Shown piece after piece: positions 25,380-38,595 of a stretch of 64,000 nt of DNA. The translations under genes were made by a program, and so were the position numbers. This DNA is from Syncephalis plumigaleata (taxonomy: Eukaryota > Zoopagomycota > Zoopagomycetes > Zoopagales > Piptocephalidaceae). Each line of letters begins with the position of its first letter. The stretch's first letter is position 1. The notes below the pieces were generated by a model. The model saw nothing but the letters and a program-made list of their open reading frames with translations. It was not told the origin of the DNA and made no database searches. The stretch lies in the NCBI GenBank assembly GCA_025201365.1, contig JAIXMF010000010.1, positions 1 through 64,000 on the forward strand, in the 5' to 3' direction.

Positions 25380-26317
25380 ATGGCTGAAGTCAACCCATTC
25401 GACGCTAGTTTCCGTCGTAGTAATGAGGCAGCCGCAGTAGTAGCAGCTATTACTGCAACTATGGGCAATACAAGTGGTGTCATTGCCGAGCAGGTAAGCA
25501 ATATCTAATAGGTTGTAGCGTATATGTGTGTGCGTGTGTTGATAAGAGAAGAATGCAATATATATATATATATCTATACTTAACTACCATGTATATGTTA
25601 TTCAGACAATGGCCCATTGGCAACCATCTGCTACGGCTACCACTACCGCTACTGCCCTTATCAATACAACGGTGGATCAAGCGCAAACGGCAGTATCACC
25701 TAAGCGTAAACGATCTGTTTCACCAATGCAAAATGATGGTGACTATTCGTCTTATAAACACATGAATACCTCGTATGATGGTGAGCAACATGACGACGAT
25801 GATGATGACGATGATGAAGATGACGAGAATAAACGACAAAAGTTCCTAGAACGTAATCGTGTAGCAGGTAAGAGGGACTACTACTACTACTACTAGTAGT
25901 CATCAATATGATATGTATATTGATGTGTATGTATTCTTTGTAGCTTTTAAATGTCGTCAGAAACGAAAGGCATGGATGCAAGAACTTGAGACAAAGTCAG
26001 ATGAAGTTACCAAACGTAACAAGGCACTTCATCTTCTTGTGAATCAATTAAAGGAAGAAGCCATTCAATTGAAGAATCAAATGGTAAGTATAATGACTAG
26101 TGTATTCTAGATATATTTATTAACAAGGATCATCCGATATAGTTGGCTCATCGAGATTGTGACTGCAATGGTAAGTGTGATGCTATAAAGCGATATAGAT
26201 GATGAACTAGCTTACTAACTAACAACTCATGTTTGTATACTAGTTATTCAACGCTACGTTAGAACGAGTGGTCTATTCAACACTAGCGCTAATGCTGGTA
26301 GCACTAGTCTCTATTAG
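25380..26317 (+). CDS. bZIP transcription factor, ATF/CREB type
   Basis: Five exons encode about 210 residues. The N-terminal region is Ala/Thr-rich, with SPKRKRSVSP as a likely nuclear signal and an acidic D/E run just before the basic region. The basic region spans an exon junction: FLERNRVAAFKCRQKRKAW, with the invariant N-x-x-A-x-x-C-R pattern. Heptad leucines follow (ELETKSDEV, LHLLVNQLKEEAIQLKNQM), then LAHRDCDCNVIQRYV, which resembles the tail motif after the zipper in Atf1/AtfA-like fungal factors. Such proteins bind CRE sites as dimers and act in stress and spore programmes. Codon phase across all junctions is consistent, with stop TAG at 26315-26317. Target genes cannot be told. Confidence 0.93.
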
Positions 26318-26724
26318 ATAGTATAATAGCGAGGATAGTTAGGCACACCTGTACAATTACAATGTGTAGCCAGCTATATACTATGCTTCATTTCTACATA
26401 AACAATATTGATTGATTGCTTGATGATCATATGCGATTTCTTTCTATAGTTCTTGTGTTTTCTTTTCCAATTACATATAAATAAATATCTAGTTATTCTA
26501 CAATACTTGTTGCTCTATGTTATCTTCATCAATGTACTACTTGTGTAATCAATGTTATGTATATAAAATGAATTATAATTGCCGTTTATTAAGGAACTAA
26601 ACGGAAGCATTGACAAGTTTAGCTAGTTTGCAATGCATACTCTCTTGATTGATGTGTGTGTCGTCGTATCAAATGGAACACGCGCGTGCATCTACATCAA
26701 TCGATTAATCGTGACTAGCATGAT
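26318..26724. other. Intergenic, convergent 3' ends
   Basis: AT-rich spacer between the bZIP and RPS29 stop codons, with AATAAATA near 26480 as a plausible poly(A) signal for the bZIP gene. Nothing else is evident. Confidence 0.5.
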
Positions 26725-27138
26725 TTATCGGAACTATACACGAAAGAGTAATGCGATTATTGAATATAGAATAGATATCATAGTTAGAAACTGAATCCTT
26801 TGTTCCATTCTATTGAATACAAATAATGTATATCTTATTATCTTACCTTGATGAAACCAATATCACTGGCGCGTTCACGGAAGCATTGACGGCAAATGTC
26901 CAAACCGTACTTGCGAATAAGACCTTGACGGTGAGTGCACACACGGCTATTATCACGAAGCATCATCAATTACATGAGCAAACATACATATTAGAATCAA
27001 TCAAGAAATAGGAGACTCGACTATGATCCTCATATTGTCTCTACTGAATCTTCTATCTAATCCATAGATCACTTACCATTGACGAGAACCCTTGCCGTAA
27101 CGGCGGGGACGAGAGAACCAAACTTGATCGTGGGCCAT
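26725..27138 (-). CDS. RPS29: 40S ribosomal protein S29 (uS14)
   Basis: Three exons encode 56 residues, exactly the yeast length. The start [17 protein letters not shown] is followed by a join giving SRQCRVC, then [19 protein letters not shown] and SDIGFIKFR. All four zinc-ligand cysteines (CxxC...CxxC) are present. The last exon is tiny: after a GTAAGA intron, acceptor TATAG leaves only TTC CGA TAA, giving the -FR end found in yeast Rps29 (GFNKFR). The protein sits in the head of the small ribosomal subunit. This is the best single piece of evidence that the window is fungal. Confidence 0.96.
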
Positions 27139-27512
27139 AGTTAATTGCGCTTACACACACAGATAAATGATGCCGCTATAGAAACGCGTAGGTTTTACGG
27201 TTGGGCAATGGAAAGAGAAGGGACTAGAAGTCGGGGTCGTTTAAGCAAAGCATGAAAAAAGAGAGCGCAAAATCTTCTCGCTTTTCCTCTTTCCTCACCA
27301 ATCAAATTGAGCATACTTCATTAATTGGCAGGCTTGCTATTTCTACAGTTTTTATTGTAGAACACTGATAAAACTGTTAGATTGTCGTCCATTGAATAAC
27401 CATTCTATTCTATTAGCATGTTCACCATTAATGTCAGGGATAGAGTCACTTATTTATTGATATTACTACTATTACTATTAGAGAAAAGAGATATGGCATA
27501 AAAGGTGAGATG
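27139..27512. promoter_or_regulatory. RPS29 promoter region and 3' flank of the TFIIIC gene
   Basis: 374 bp between two minus-strand genes. The part near RPS29 is purine-rich on the + strand, that is pyrimidine-rich in the sense of RPS29, with GAAAAGCG-like runs near 27280-27300, as is usual in ribosomal-protein promoters. Specific factor sites cannot be assigned. Confidence 0.45.
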
Positions 27513-30177
27513 TTATGCTTCCTCCTCTTCCTCCTCTTCCTCTTCTTCCTCTTCTCCTTCGTCAATTTCATCTAATGAATCGCCGAATATACCTTCAAAT
27601 TCATCAACATCGGAAAATATACCTGATGTATCTTGTGTATACTGAACATGATCCATTGACATACTAGCATTTGTCATATTGATATCAGTAGTATCAGTAG
27701 TAGTATTGCCTTCATTTGCTAAAGCTTGACTAAGGTTACGCATAAGCATATCCATCTAATAGCGTGTATATATGTATGCATGTATCAATAAGAAAGATAA
27801 CGAATATTAGCAAGGATACTTACCTTTGCATCCATTTCATGTGTTGAAGCATTGGTGTCTACTGTAGAGCGTGTATCTTCTTGCATCCTCATAGCATCAT
27901 CATTATCATTCTCAATAGTGGCAGTATTAGCAGTAGTTTCAGTGGGTATATACTCTTGTTCAAGTGAATATAATGTACTAGCAATGATCGATTCCTCCTC
28001 TTTCTTATTGACATCGATGTTGTTGGCAATGGCGTGTCGTTTAAGTCGACAAAGCTTACGAGTACCTGCAAGTATTTCAGGTCGATACCAACCATCTCGT
28101 TCCTATAAATGCTTAATGTTAGCAATGTAGATCAGGTATATCTGTTCATTAAGCATACATTACAAATGGAAAGAATGCCCTTCTCTGCATCGAGTAATCG
28201 ACGAATACTCGAATCAGTTATATCGCAGAACTGCCAATGAGCAACATTTAGATTGAAGTTATCACTATTGAGTGTATCGGGTGTTCTAATACAATAGTTA
28301 ATGTATACTATTCATAATGTCATACTGACTATTTACCTTTCTTCTGAGGGTATGTTATTATCTTTACTTGATGTAATACCTGGTAATCGCCAAGTATTGC
28401 CAATAGATGATCTACTATGGATATAGATGATGATGATGATGATTCTGGTGAGAATAATCGTGGACGTAAATCAAGTAATTGATAACTATAGAATGATCAT
28501 TGTTGATTAACAGCTATTGTCTAGTACTATTGCAACTAATACTTACTGACGAGCCTCTTGTTGTGTTCTTGGATCATAGCCAAGTCGAATGTAACAGCCA
28601 CGCCATGGTCCTTTAGGCATAACATAGCAATGATAGCGTAGCATACTATAACAATGATAGTGATCATTTGTATTAGTGTTGCCAGATAATCTATCAACTA
28701 CAAGCACAACACTTACATACGCATATCATCCTTGGATGCCTCGGTATCATATGGCAAATGGCACGCGATGTCCAAATGGGCGATCTTCGTATACTAATGC
28801 ATTGCATAATCATCATTCTTAGTATTGATATACTGCTCATTACGCTAATCGATAGGAAGCATACCTTTTTTATCTTATCCATGAGTGATGGTGAATTCCT
28901 CCTATTAGTTTGGCAATCTCCTCTCTAGGCTGATCTGGAACGGGTATGGTTATTGGTCAAGTATAACTGATAAATACATGTTCATTTTATATCAATGACT
29001 AGTCAATTAAACAAGGATATCTGATGCAGTAAATGGAATAACGTGCGTTTCAGCATATGCAGTTTGCCAACGTGCTTTAGGTCGTGCCTTACTCGCCACC
29101 TAGTCAATTCATACGAGTTAGTAGTAGTAGTAGTAATTGATTGATTACACCGCTAACTTACCATCATACCTGGACGTACTCCTTCTTTATCATTATTATC
29201 ATCATTGCCACCGGCATTATTGCCAGTATCGATCAATTGACGAAATCTAACATTATCATCGTATAAGTGTGCTTGTTCTTGTTCTCACTACTAGATCGAC
29301 ATACGCGTAATTAACCGGGGTCTTTCCATTATATATTACATTGATTAGTCAATATACGATATAATTCTATGATAGTATACTTACTTCAATACGAGAAAAG
29401 AATGGTGGTGGTATACTAGCTTTTGTCGAATCAAGCTGAGAAGTGTAATCAAATTTGAATTCACGTATGGCTGCCACTAAAATCATAGCGTATGTTATTA
29501 CGCTTACTATGATTAACGAGTAGCTGGTATCTCCTCTCCACTTACCATCACCTGATTCAAGAGATTGACACAGTTTAACCATTGGATGTTGTGGATCAAC
29601 ATTATACTGAAAATCAGATAAAGCTAGAAACATCATTAATGTAAGGAAATCAACAACATATACATCTTCCTGTAATAAATACTCACTTCGAAATCGACAT
29701 GTTTGCTTAATACGACCAACGACGGTTGCATCAAATGATTCCGCTTGATTACTCGTTGTATTACTTGTTGTTTCGCTATGTTGCTTCTGACGACGTACTC
29801 GTAATAGTAACTTTGGTGTTGATACATAATCCCTTGAATAGGAATGGAGAACATGCCTTGTGGTCGCATATTTAACGATTGACGCGTCGTTTGTTCTGTG
29901 GCTACATTACGTATATTCTACGTGATATTCTTATTATTCATATTCACCATACTAACTATCTGTATCATTATCCACTTACCTGAGTAATAGTATCGATACC
30001 ACCTAATGTTTCTAGTACTTTATCCATATTACGTACATAACCTGGATATTCTATTGAGAAGAGTTCAGTTGACGGTATTTGTCCAGACACAAGTGAATCT
30101 ATTGGTGTTGACGTTGCCATTGCTGTCGTGGACACGTCCACTTCTTTATTAGTATTGCTATGTTCTTCAGTCGACAT
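27513..30177 (-). CDS. Transcription factor IIIC subunit 5 (Tfc1/Sfc1/GTF3C5 family)
   Basis: About a dozen exons encode roughly 650 residues. Exon 1 carries the family N-terminal motif STELFSIEYPGYVRNMDK and LETLGGIDTITQ. The next exons read LNMRPQ-x-MFSIPIQG, then DYVSTPKLLLRVRRQKQ, the L-x-x-R-P...HPI...LLL.V.RR pattern of TFIIIC5. Further on come GPW and RLGYDPR, as in other members, and YQLLDLRPRLF. The C-terminus is a long acidic run of Glu after DEIDEG, also typical. The subunit is part of TFIIIC, which binds the internal promoter of tRNA genes and recruits TFIIIB and RNA polymerase III. One base is missing in the G run of CAAGGGATTAT (near 29832), between the PIQG and DYVS blocks. It is divergent from RIT1, 187 bp away. 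Confidence 0.87.
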
Positions 30178-30364
30178 GAGTAATATGTCGTATTTTGTTA
30201 GTAAAGATAGTGATAGTGTAATGAGAACAAAAGTGTTGCTGTTTTTGTTTGTCTTTTTCTCTATTCTATAGATTGACTATGATTGCGTAGGAATTCACTT
30301 TCTTATTATAACTATACGCAATAACGAGAGTACAGTGATAAGCTGCTATTCAATTCAAGTAAAT
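30178..30364. promoter_or_regulatory. Shared bidirectional promoter, TFIIIC5 / RIT1
   Basis: 187 bp separate the start codons of a tRNA-gene transcription factor subunit and an initiator-tRNA modifying enzyme. T-rich runs (30236-30262) lie next to the TFIIIC5 side. No specific element was identified. Confidence 0.55.
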
Positions 30365-32568
30365 ATGCAATCGTTTCGACAAGTGAACGAGGATATACGC
30401 AAGATTCATCGATCTATGTTAGTATTAAAGAAAGAGTTGAGGCATAACAATGGCAATAGTAGAATATTAAACGCTTCTTGCTGCTTCATTTAGTTATCAT
30501 CGTTTACATTCGATTAATTATGATATAAAATTTATAACAGAATTGGTAGAACTATTTCCAACACTGCCAGTGATTGGTATGTATACAAGTGTAGTATGCT
30601 ACTATCTATCATATTACTTATATATACTTATCTACATAAAAGCAAATGAGCGGTGTGGTTCATGGTACGTACCACCTCATAAGGTATGTAATACGCGTTT
30701 AATACTAGCATTGCTTAGTATCACTGACAAGACTAGTATTCATGGTAGAAAGCAGCGAGTGCCTACTTTAAATCGACCGATGGACATCATGGCGAGTGGT
30801 GTTTCTCGTTAAGACGTGCCAATCTACACATTCTACCGATGATCGCTCAACATCAAGGGTAAGTATGGTTATCATTATTCGTTGTCATTATTAACGTGTC
30901 ATCTAGTTGCTTGATTGTAGATTCAACACGAGGCGGTAAACGTATACCTGATGCATTATCTAAAACGATTCCTATTTGGTGTGCCACTATTAATCAAGTG
31001 ATATTTGCACCACAACTCCAACAAGATACATCGCATAATACTCCCAATAATACAAGTGTAGATGAGGTAAATACGACACTTCATTAATAACAATAGCAAT
31101 ACTGAACATTGTATTCAATAATGTACAGATATCGAATGATACACTACGGGAACATTGCATTTTTTACTCTACCATCATGATAACACGTTCAGAACATGAT
31201 CAAATTAATCAACGTATACCAGGATTTGTTAATCGTCTTAGTGTAAGCTAATGTAATAAATAGGAAAACGATTGCATACTAATGCTACTATTTCTATTAG
31301 GCAGCAGGCATTGATCTATTACAATTACGCGAGATAATACGTAAACCATTAAGACCCATTTGGTTAACACCGCAATCTCGCTTATGGTTAAATGATCCAC
31401 CCACCTATGATGATGCACCATTCTATCCGATTATATGTGTTACAGCATCAGAAGCAGTAGTCAACGGTACGATTATTGCCACTACCAATGTTACCAATCA
31501 TGTTTATATACAAGGAGCAGCCGATGATGCTGAATTATGGTCTATGGTAATCAATACTACAATTCTATGCTGAAATAATAACTATATCTATAGATATTTA
31601 TATTGTATATGACAGGGATTAGATGCATCGCTTTTCTGGCAACATAAAGATACGTTGTTAAATGCCCCTACACCACAAGCATGTCAAGATCATTTGATAT
31701 CCATAATGAACAAGTATAAACAACAACGAAAGGCGAACATAACAGTAACAGTAGTAACAGCGATGATAATGAATCATCTACATCCAATCAGCCATTATTT
31801 CATTTTATTGGTAAAACTCTATTGGCCATTGGTAGTCGTCGTAGTAGTAAGTGTCATCCTATTAGTAGCAATATTATTATACTAATAAAATGATAATAAT
31901 GACTAGGTAGACCACCTGAATGTTGGCAACACTTTGATGCTATTATTAATTGTTGTGAACTTGAATACGAAGCTAATCGATCCAATCCCAATTACGTATT
32001 TCTTAATATTTTGAGGGTAAAAAAGGACAATCACAATTGTTGGCCGCATTACCTAAAGCACTAGACTTTGTTGAATCACAAATTAGACGTGGTAATAATC
32101 GACGTATACTAGTGCATTGTGCTAAGGGTAAGTGTAGAGTGTATTCATTATTCATTGACTTGATGAAATAACACATATCTATCTACTTGTTCTAGGTCAA
32201 GATCGTTCAGTAGGTGTTGCCCTAGCTATTCTTGTTAAATATATCAATGAAGATGGTCTATTATCAGTGGATAATCCAGTATCTACTCAACAATCAGGTA
32301 ACTAGCTAATACTACAATGTCTATCACTATTATTGATCATTTCTTTTAGTGAATAAGACAATGGTGCAACATCAATTGTTAAATATTGCACAATATCGAC
32401 CACAAGTAAGTGTGTGTGTGTGTTTATTATCACTCTCCTATTCAATCTATTAATCAACGAATACGCTAATACATTCATGAATATTAGATATCTCCATCGC
32501 GTGCCACGATCAATAAAGTGCATTCGGTATTGTTGGATCGTCGTCAATCGATTGACATTCATCGTTAA
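30365..32568 (+). CDS. RIT1: tRNA A64-2'-O-ribosylphosphate transferase
   Basis: About ten exons encode roughly 530 residues (yeast Rit1 has 513). The start MQSFRQVNEDIRKIHRSM is followed by LHSINYDIKFI, then ANERCGSWYVPP, SAYFKSTDGHHGEW, FSLRRANLHILPMIA and VDSTRGGKRIPDALSKTIP, all Rit1 core motifs. The C-terminal phosphatase-like domain has VHCAKGQDRSVGVALAIL and ends ISPSRATINKVHSVL. The enzyme adds a phosphoribosyl group to A64 of initiator tRNA-Met and keeps it out of elongation. Two frame problems remain: one between the first block and LHSINYD (about 30470), and one apparent single-base loss near 32018, before EGKKGQSQLLAALPKAL. The stop codon is one base away from the ELP1 stop on the other strand. 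Confidence 0.92.
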
Positions 32569-32569
32569 T

Positions 32570-35500
32570 TTATAAAGGAATAAATGTCCACTTGTACTTT
32601 TGCTTATCTTCCTTTTCGATCTTATCCTCATCAAGTGGATTAGGCTAGAATGAAATGATTACTTAATTGCGTTCTTATGTATTCATTTACTAGTGAAACT
32701 TACTGGAATACTCGACTTGAATTCAATAGATCATCACTCAGTGTTGAATCACCCATTCGAGTGATTAATGCCGTAAAGGTTGATCGTACTTGTCGGGCCA
32801 GTTTGATTTGTTCATAGGCAATGAGACTGGTCAGCATGTCCTCCACTTCATCTAATGTATCGAGTATTAGTCATTGTGCTATTCTTCATAAGTACAATAA
32901 TTACTAGTATAAATACCTTTCATGTTGACAATACGTTCACGTAGTCGTTGCAATGAATCCATCAAGTATTGTTCCTCATAGACTGTGCCCTTTCTACCAC
33001 GTTCCTTCTTACGTCCTTCGCTTCTTCGATTTACTAGACTTGCCGATCTATTAATCATTATTCGTAATAATATTAGTGATGTTGCCAGTCAACTTTTTTA
33101 TTACATTCCATACACTTACCGTGTAGAATGCGATGCAGTAGTAAGAGTGAATCGTGAGAATTGACTAGTTACTGCCGTGCTGCTACTTTGTATTTCAACA
33201 TCGTCCAACAGTACATTATGCTCATCAGCTTCAACTATATCAATATATCCTGTTAGTAATAGAATAATCAGCTATTTGCTTCATCTTACTTGGTCGATTA
33301 AGGAACTCCTTTCTTAATTCTAATAAGCGTGGATACTGCTTATCAAGTTGTGCCTCTGCGGTCTCCATATCTTCCAGTAATCGATCCACTCCTATAATAT
33401 AAATAGGATATTGTTATATCAATAATAGATAAAGAAATGATTATATAAGCATACCCTCTTCCAATCCTGATAAGATACATGTTTCTATTAGATCACTTCG
33501 ATCTTTGGCACGAGCCTGATCCATACAGTTGCATCATTAGCAATAGTGTCATTGTCATTACTAGTTGATCCAATCTAATGGCGTATGCGCTCACCTTTCT
33601 ACCGGCCTCCATCCATTGTCCACCGTCTACAAGTAAGGATACGGCCATTTCAGTATCCTAAACAGTAATAACATAATCATATACTCATTGTTACTAATCT
33701 AGTAATGACATACACTTGTCAACACATTACCTGCAAGTATTCATCGGCTATAGTAGCAGCATCCGAGAATTTACGATCATTACTTAGATTATCTAGTGGG
33801 ATCATCGAGTATCATCCATCATTGTTAGATGTTATACTCCTTTCTTTGCTTGTTTATCTATTTATCTATTTACCTATTGTTTACGTGCTAGTACAGCAAG
33901 TTGTGCACGAGTATACGACTGTTGATGAGCAATGGTGAACATGGAACGCCATTGATTTGATACAAGATAACATTCGATGGCTTGCTCGAATTCATGTGCC
34001 AATTGATAAGCTAGATATACATATATATATATATATATATTATTAGTATCATAGTTATGATCATAGCAATAATATTACCTTGACCGGCACCTTTAATGTC
34101 TTTTTGTTCTCGTAGATAATCAGCATGCACCTTATGAATTGACTAGTCATGACCAATCATCATATATAATTACTATACTTGTTATCATATCATTATAATC
34201 ATTATACTTACACGTAATTTCATCGGATTAGATGCTGCTACTTCACAGGCTGCCACATACAATTGATGCTTTGTTACATAGTTGATCCATTCATCGGCGT
34301 ATTCATCACCTGAATAACAAGTAGATATTAGGCAATCCAGTTTACTATACCATGAAATAGTCACTCACCAGCTGACCATAGATTGATCATCGCCTTCTCA
34401 TGTCGACCTAAATGATCATCAATACGGAAATGTCGATACTCTAAGGGTAGTGCTCGTAATTCATTCAAGAATGGAATATGTTCGCGTGGATCCTAAATAA
34501 TGATAGTGATAATCATCAGTCAATATCATGGCTCATTCACTCATCCAATATTACACCATTACCAAGTGTGAGTTCTGTATAATAAGCAATACAAGCATGA
34601 AATCATACATGCCCAATGCTTCATCGTATAATCGTTTAAAGTCTACCATGACACTAATGAACTTGATGGCCTCACCCAATTGTTGATCTGTCATCGCTTT
34701 ACGCTCTAAATATACAATAATGAATAGACATTTAGAACAATAATAGAATACTACTAATAAATGACTTACTTTGTAATTCACGAATGACCGACAATGCACC
34801 AACTACATCCACGGGTGATTTACGAATATAACTGATCAGTATCGTGTGTAATATCTAATACATATGATATCATTAACTATTTGTTTAATACAGACATCAT
34901 CTAATAGATACTTACTTTTGTTCATCAAGCTTTGTTAAATAGTTAATCATTGTATCACAAATAGTATTGACACTATTAATACTATATAATGTTAGCATTA
35001 TTACTAATAGTAATCTATACAAATGATTGATTACTTACGTGACTGATTTCTTAATTGCATCAGGTGCCATTGGCATAGGATCCGTTAAATCAGGACTAGT
35101 TATAATAGTAATAATAATGGTGAGATATAGATATATATGACTACTATTATGATTTACCTTAGATTAGACATGAATAGATTGAGATAGTCAACCTGTCCTA
35201 GTTGTTCAATAAATTCACCAAGATCTTCAATGAATTGTGTGGGATGTCGTGCATGTAACACATTAATGTCTACTCGATGACGACGACAATCGATAAAGGC
35301 AGCTCGATAGTTTCGACTAATGCGTATAATTACTAGTTAGACAACTACACTATGAATCATAGTAAATACTTACCTATCTAATTGTTCAGCTACTGATGCT
35401 AACACCATAGCTCGTGGATGAATGGTCTCCAAGTTACCGCGAGGCATTTGCAATACTACCGCTACACCATGAGCGTGTGCCAACACTAATCGGCACCACG

Positions 35501-38341
35501 TTCCACTTTACGCTTATTAACACTGGCCAATTCCTTGGTTGTTTCTAATGATATGCAATCATAGTCGATGTTAGTTACAATCATCACAACAGATAGTCTA
35601 TGCTTTATATCAATGATGACCTACGTGTTACTACATCCAATAATGGAATGACGTGTAATTCATGTGGAAGGTAGTATAGAGTAGGAAGCGATAATGAACC
35701 AGAAATGAAGTACACGATGCATTGATCAATTGATCATTATAGTATAATTTGCCATTAGCACTTAGACCAACTACTTGATCCTATATCATTCATTTCATTA
35801 ATGACTGCACATATAGAATGATAATAGCTTACTAATGATGATGATGATGAATCAACAGCTAATGCATTTATCCATGGACATGGTTCTGGTAGTTTCATTT
35901 GAGTAGTAATACGTATTGGCATTCCTTAGTAGTGATAGCTTCTTCATCTAGTCAATAAGTCAATTAGTTATTATGCATTAACTAGATTAATTACTTACTC
36001 CAATCTACTGAATAGATCTGTCCACGTACATCTTGTAATAATGGACGTAATCGGTAATAATCAAATGATAATCGTAGTATTGGTGCATCGAGTGGTTCAT
36101 ACACTAGCATATCATTCATATCAATATGCCATTCCTTCTTATCATCGATATGGTAAACATGGCAAGATGATCCTGTTGCATCACTACATTATAATGAATG
36201 ACGATGATTAATGTTGACCTGATGATGTACGCATCCAATAAGCATGTCTCCATTGTCCTAATGGTAATCTAATCATTTCATATGATTACTATGCGTGTAT
36301 TAGTATTATTATTACTATTGCTATACTTACTCGATTGATGTTAATCGTTGTGGTGCTTTTCGTACATCATTCTTCGTAAATGTGTACAATTCAAGATGTC
36401 GTTGTTGACTTGAATGATGAAATCGTTATTCGTTACTTCATCTCCTACATAGCTCACACCATCAATAGGACCGTGTTGCGAGGTAATGGTATAGGCAGAC
36501 ATGGGTGGTGGCACATTCATCACCTTGAATGGAGTGAGCAATAGTTGATCTAAAACAATATACTCGTTAAGGCATAGTATATTATGTATAGTAGATATAT
36601 TCATCATTATTGTTAAAGGATACATCCATGGATGACTGCCACGAGTGATGCATTGTCTGCATAATTACCGGGACTAGCAGCGGTATCCCATACAAATTGA
36701 CAGCATTGATAAGCATCTAATTCATAATCATTAGTAATTATATATTATATTATAGATTGTAATTACTTGTAGTCAGTAGATGTAACTTCAATGGTTGTTC
36801 AGTATCCCATACAATATCCACCATGTCGTTGATGGGCAAGTTCTGTTTCAGATACCATTCGTAATTGCTTGTTGTCCATAGTTGTACCACTGATCATTGT
36901 AAATAAATATACTGAGCAAATATAAATTATATATGAAATACCTTGTTGTCCATCCGGTAATACTAGCCATAATGCTAATACAGTGGAATCAGCATTCCAT
37001 AATATCGATTTCACCTAATGTCATTGAGTAGAATATGTTATGCACTATCATTTACACGATACAAATGAATGATCATTTACCTTGGATTGTGCATCCAACA
37101 ATGGAACTCGTGTCGCTTTAATCCATTTCGTTCGAATAGTAATACTACTTGACGATGTGGCTGATGCTGTGTCGTCGTGATCCAATTGCCAGATGGTCTA
37201 TATTATTATAATAATAGCAATCAATTAGATTGACTGATAGTGATTGCTAGTAGATATATGAATATTACCGCCAGTGAACATGGGATGCTAATGCATCTGT
37301 AGGTTCGGATGTATTTGTAATAGACCTTCTCGATTAAATACACGAATGAGACGATACCGCGATGTGAATCTAACGAGGAGCATGCGTAGTAATTGCCATC
37401 ACCACGCCAACTTATACTAATGCTACCAGATTCTTCTGGTGCCATTTTAATAGATGAAGCAGTAGTGGAACTTGGTGTTAATGCCGCTTGTTTACCGAGT
37501 GACCCGTGGAATTGCGTTTCTTTCTTGCCCCATCCAACATTCACCGATTTATCTAATCAATAGCATTAGTATTAGCAGTAGTCATAGTATATGATTATAA
37601 TATAGACCTTCTCCTTCATCACTCGTATGTAATGGCTTCTCGGATAATACTTCAAATTCACTGGTCATTAGTAGTATATCATCGGCACCTATACCATGAA
37701 TGAGTCATACTATTAGTATGATGTATAGTCATCTTCATTATTCGTAATAATTACCCGTGACAATCACTAATAATTCCTCATCCGGCTCCATGACATACAC
37801 TTGATACCACTGGCGAAATGACCAACACATTCAGCCTATGTATGCAATAGGCAATTAGTTATACTGCTGCTATTCTTTTATATATGCATGATAGTAAATA
37901 GTTACCGTGATATCAGTCATCGTGTCATGACATGCGGTAGGTAGCGTGTATAGTTCACCCGTCGATATAGCTAGGCATAGCGTGTCATATTCAGCCAAGT
38001 AGCGACAATGAACGATACGACTAGGCTGTTCACTATCTTCATACTCGATAGGGAATTCAACTAGCAGTCTATTATCAAGTGTATGACTATCGTTCTCCTG
38101 CTAGATAATATAGAATGACTAGTTAGTTAGTATGGTATCGAGTATAGCTAATTGGAAATATTACCTTGGTGATTCTATGCATCGCACAGTAACCATACCA
38201 AATTCACACTGTGCCATGTAAACACGTCTATTGACAGCGTCTAAGCATAGACGTGCATCGTTAGACTGTTATCGTTTCTTCATTAAGCTGGCTGGACGAG
38301 AATAAACAGGATATTCCCGTTAACAGAGTAAGATTCTTCAT
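32570..38341 (-). CDS. ELP1: Elongator complex protein 1
   Basis: A gene with more than 20 short introns, coding for roughly 1,300-1,350 residues (human ELP1 has 1,332). The start MKNLTLLTGISCLF compares with human MKNLKLFRTL. VGWGKKETQFHGSLGKQAA is nearly identical to the human VGWGRKETQFHGSEGRQAA. SISWRGDGNYYA, ILWNADSTVLALWL, then EALGMYDFMLVLLI (human HSLGTYDFDLVLMV) follow in the expected order. The gene ends KYKWTFIPL, like the human QWKLSLLD end. The N-terminal half forms WD40 propellers and the C-terminal half a TPR-like solenoid that dimerises. Elongator modifies wobble uridine 34 of tRNAs. A frame break near 38275, after EETITV, looks like a single-base loss. It is tail-to-tail with RIT1 and head-to-head with D2HGDH. 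Confidence 0.93.
34021..34040. repeat. AT dinucleotide run in an ELP1 intron
   Basis: Ten perfect AT units inside a short intron of ELP1. Confidence 0.9.
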
Positions 38342-38595
38342 AGTGACGAACTAGACAACAGCGAAAGAGGAGGAGGAAAGAAGAAAAAAATAATACAAAT
38401 CATCATTCAATCATTGATCATGATGAAAATAGCATTGCTGATTGGGAAAGCCCTGTATGTTAGAATATTCACTTGATGACGTATCTACGCTTCCTCTCTT
38501 CTTCTCCTTCTTTCTTGCTTCATTATATGAACAATAGTTCTAGTTAACACGCTACTGAATATCCTACTTATATCTACTATATATTGAAAGCAACC
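38342..38595. promoter_or_regulatory. Divergent promoter region, ELP1 / D2HGDH
   Basis: 254 bp between two divergent starts. It includes a purine-rich tract (38363-38392, + strand) next to ELP1 and a pyrimidine-rich tract (38493-38520) on the D2HGDH side, mirroring the CT-rich leaders of other genes here. Confidence 0.5.
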
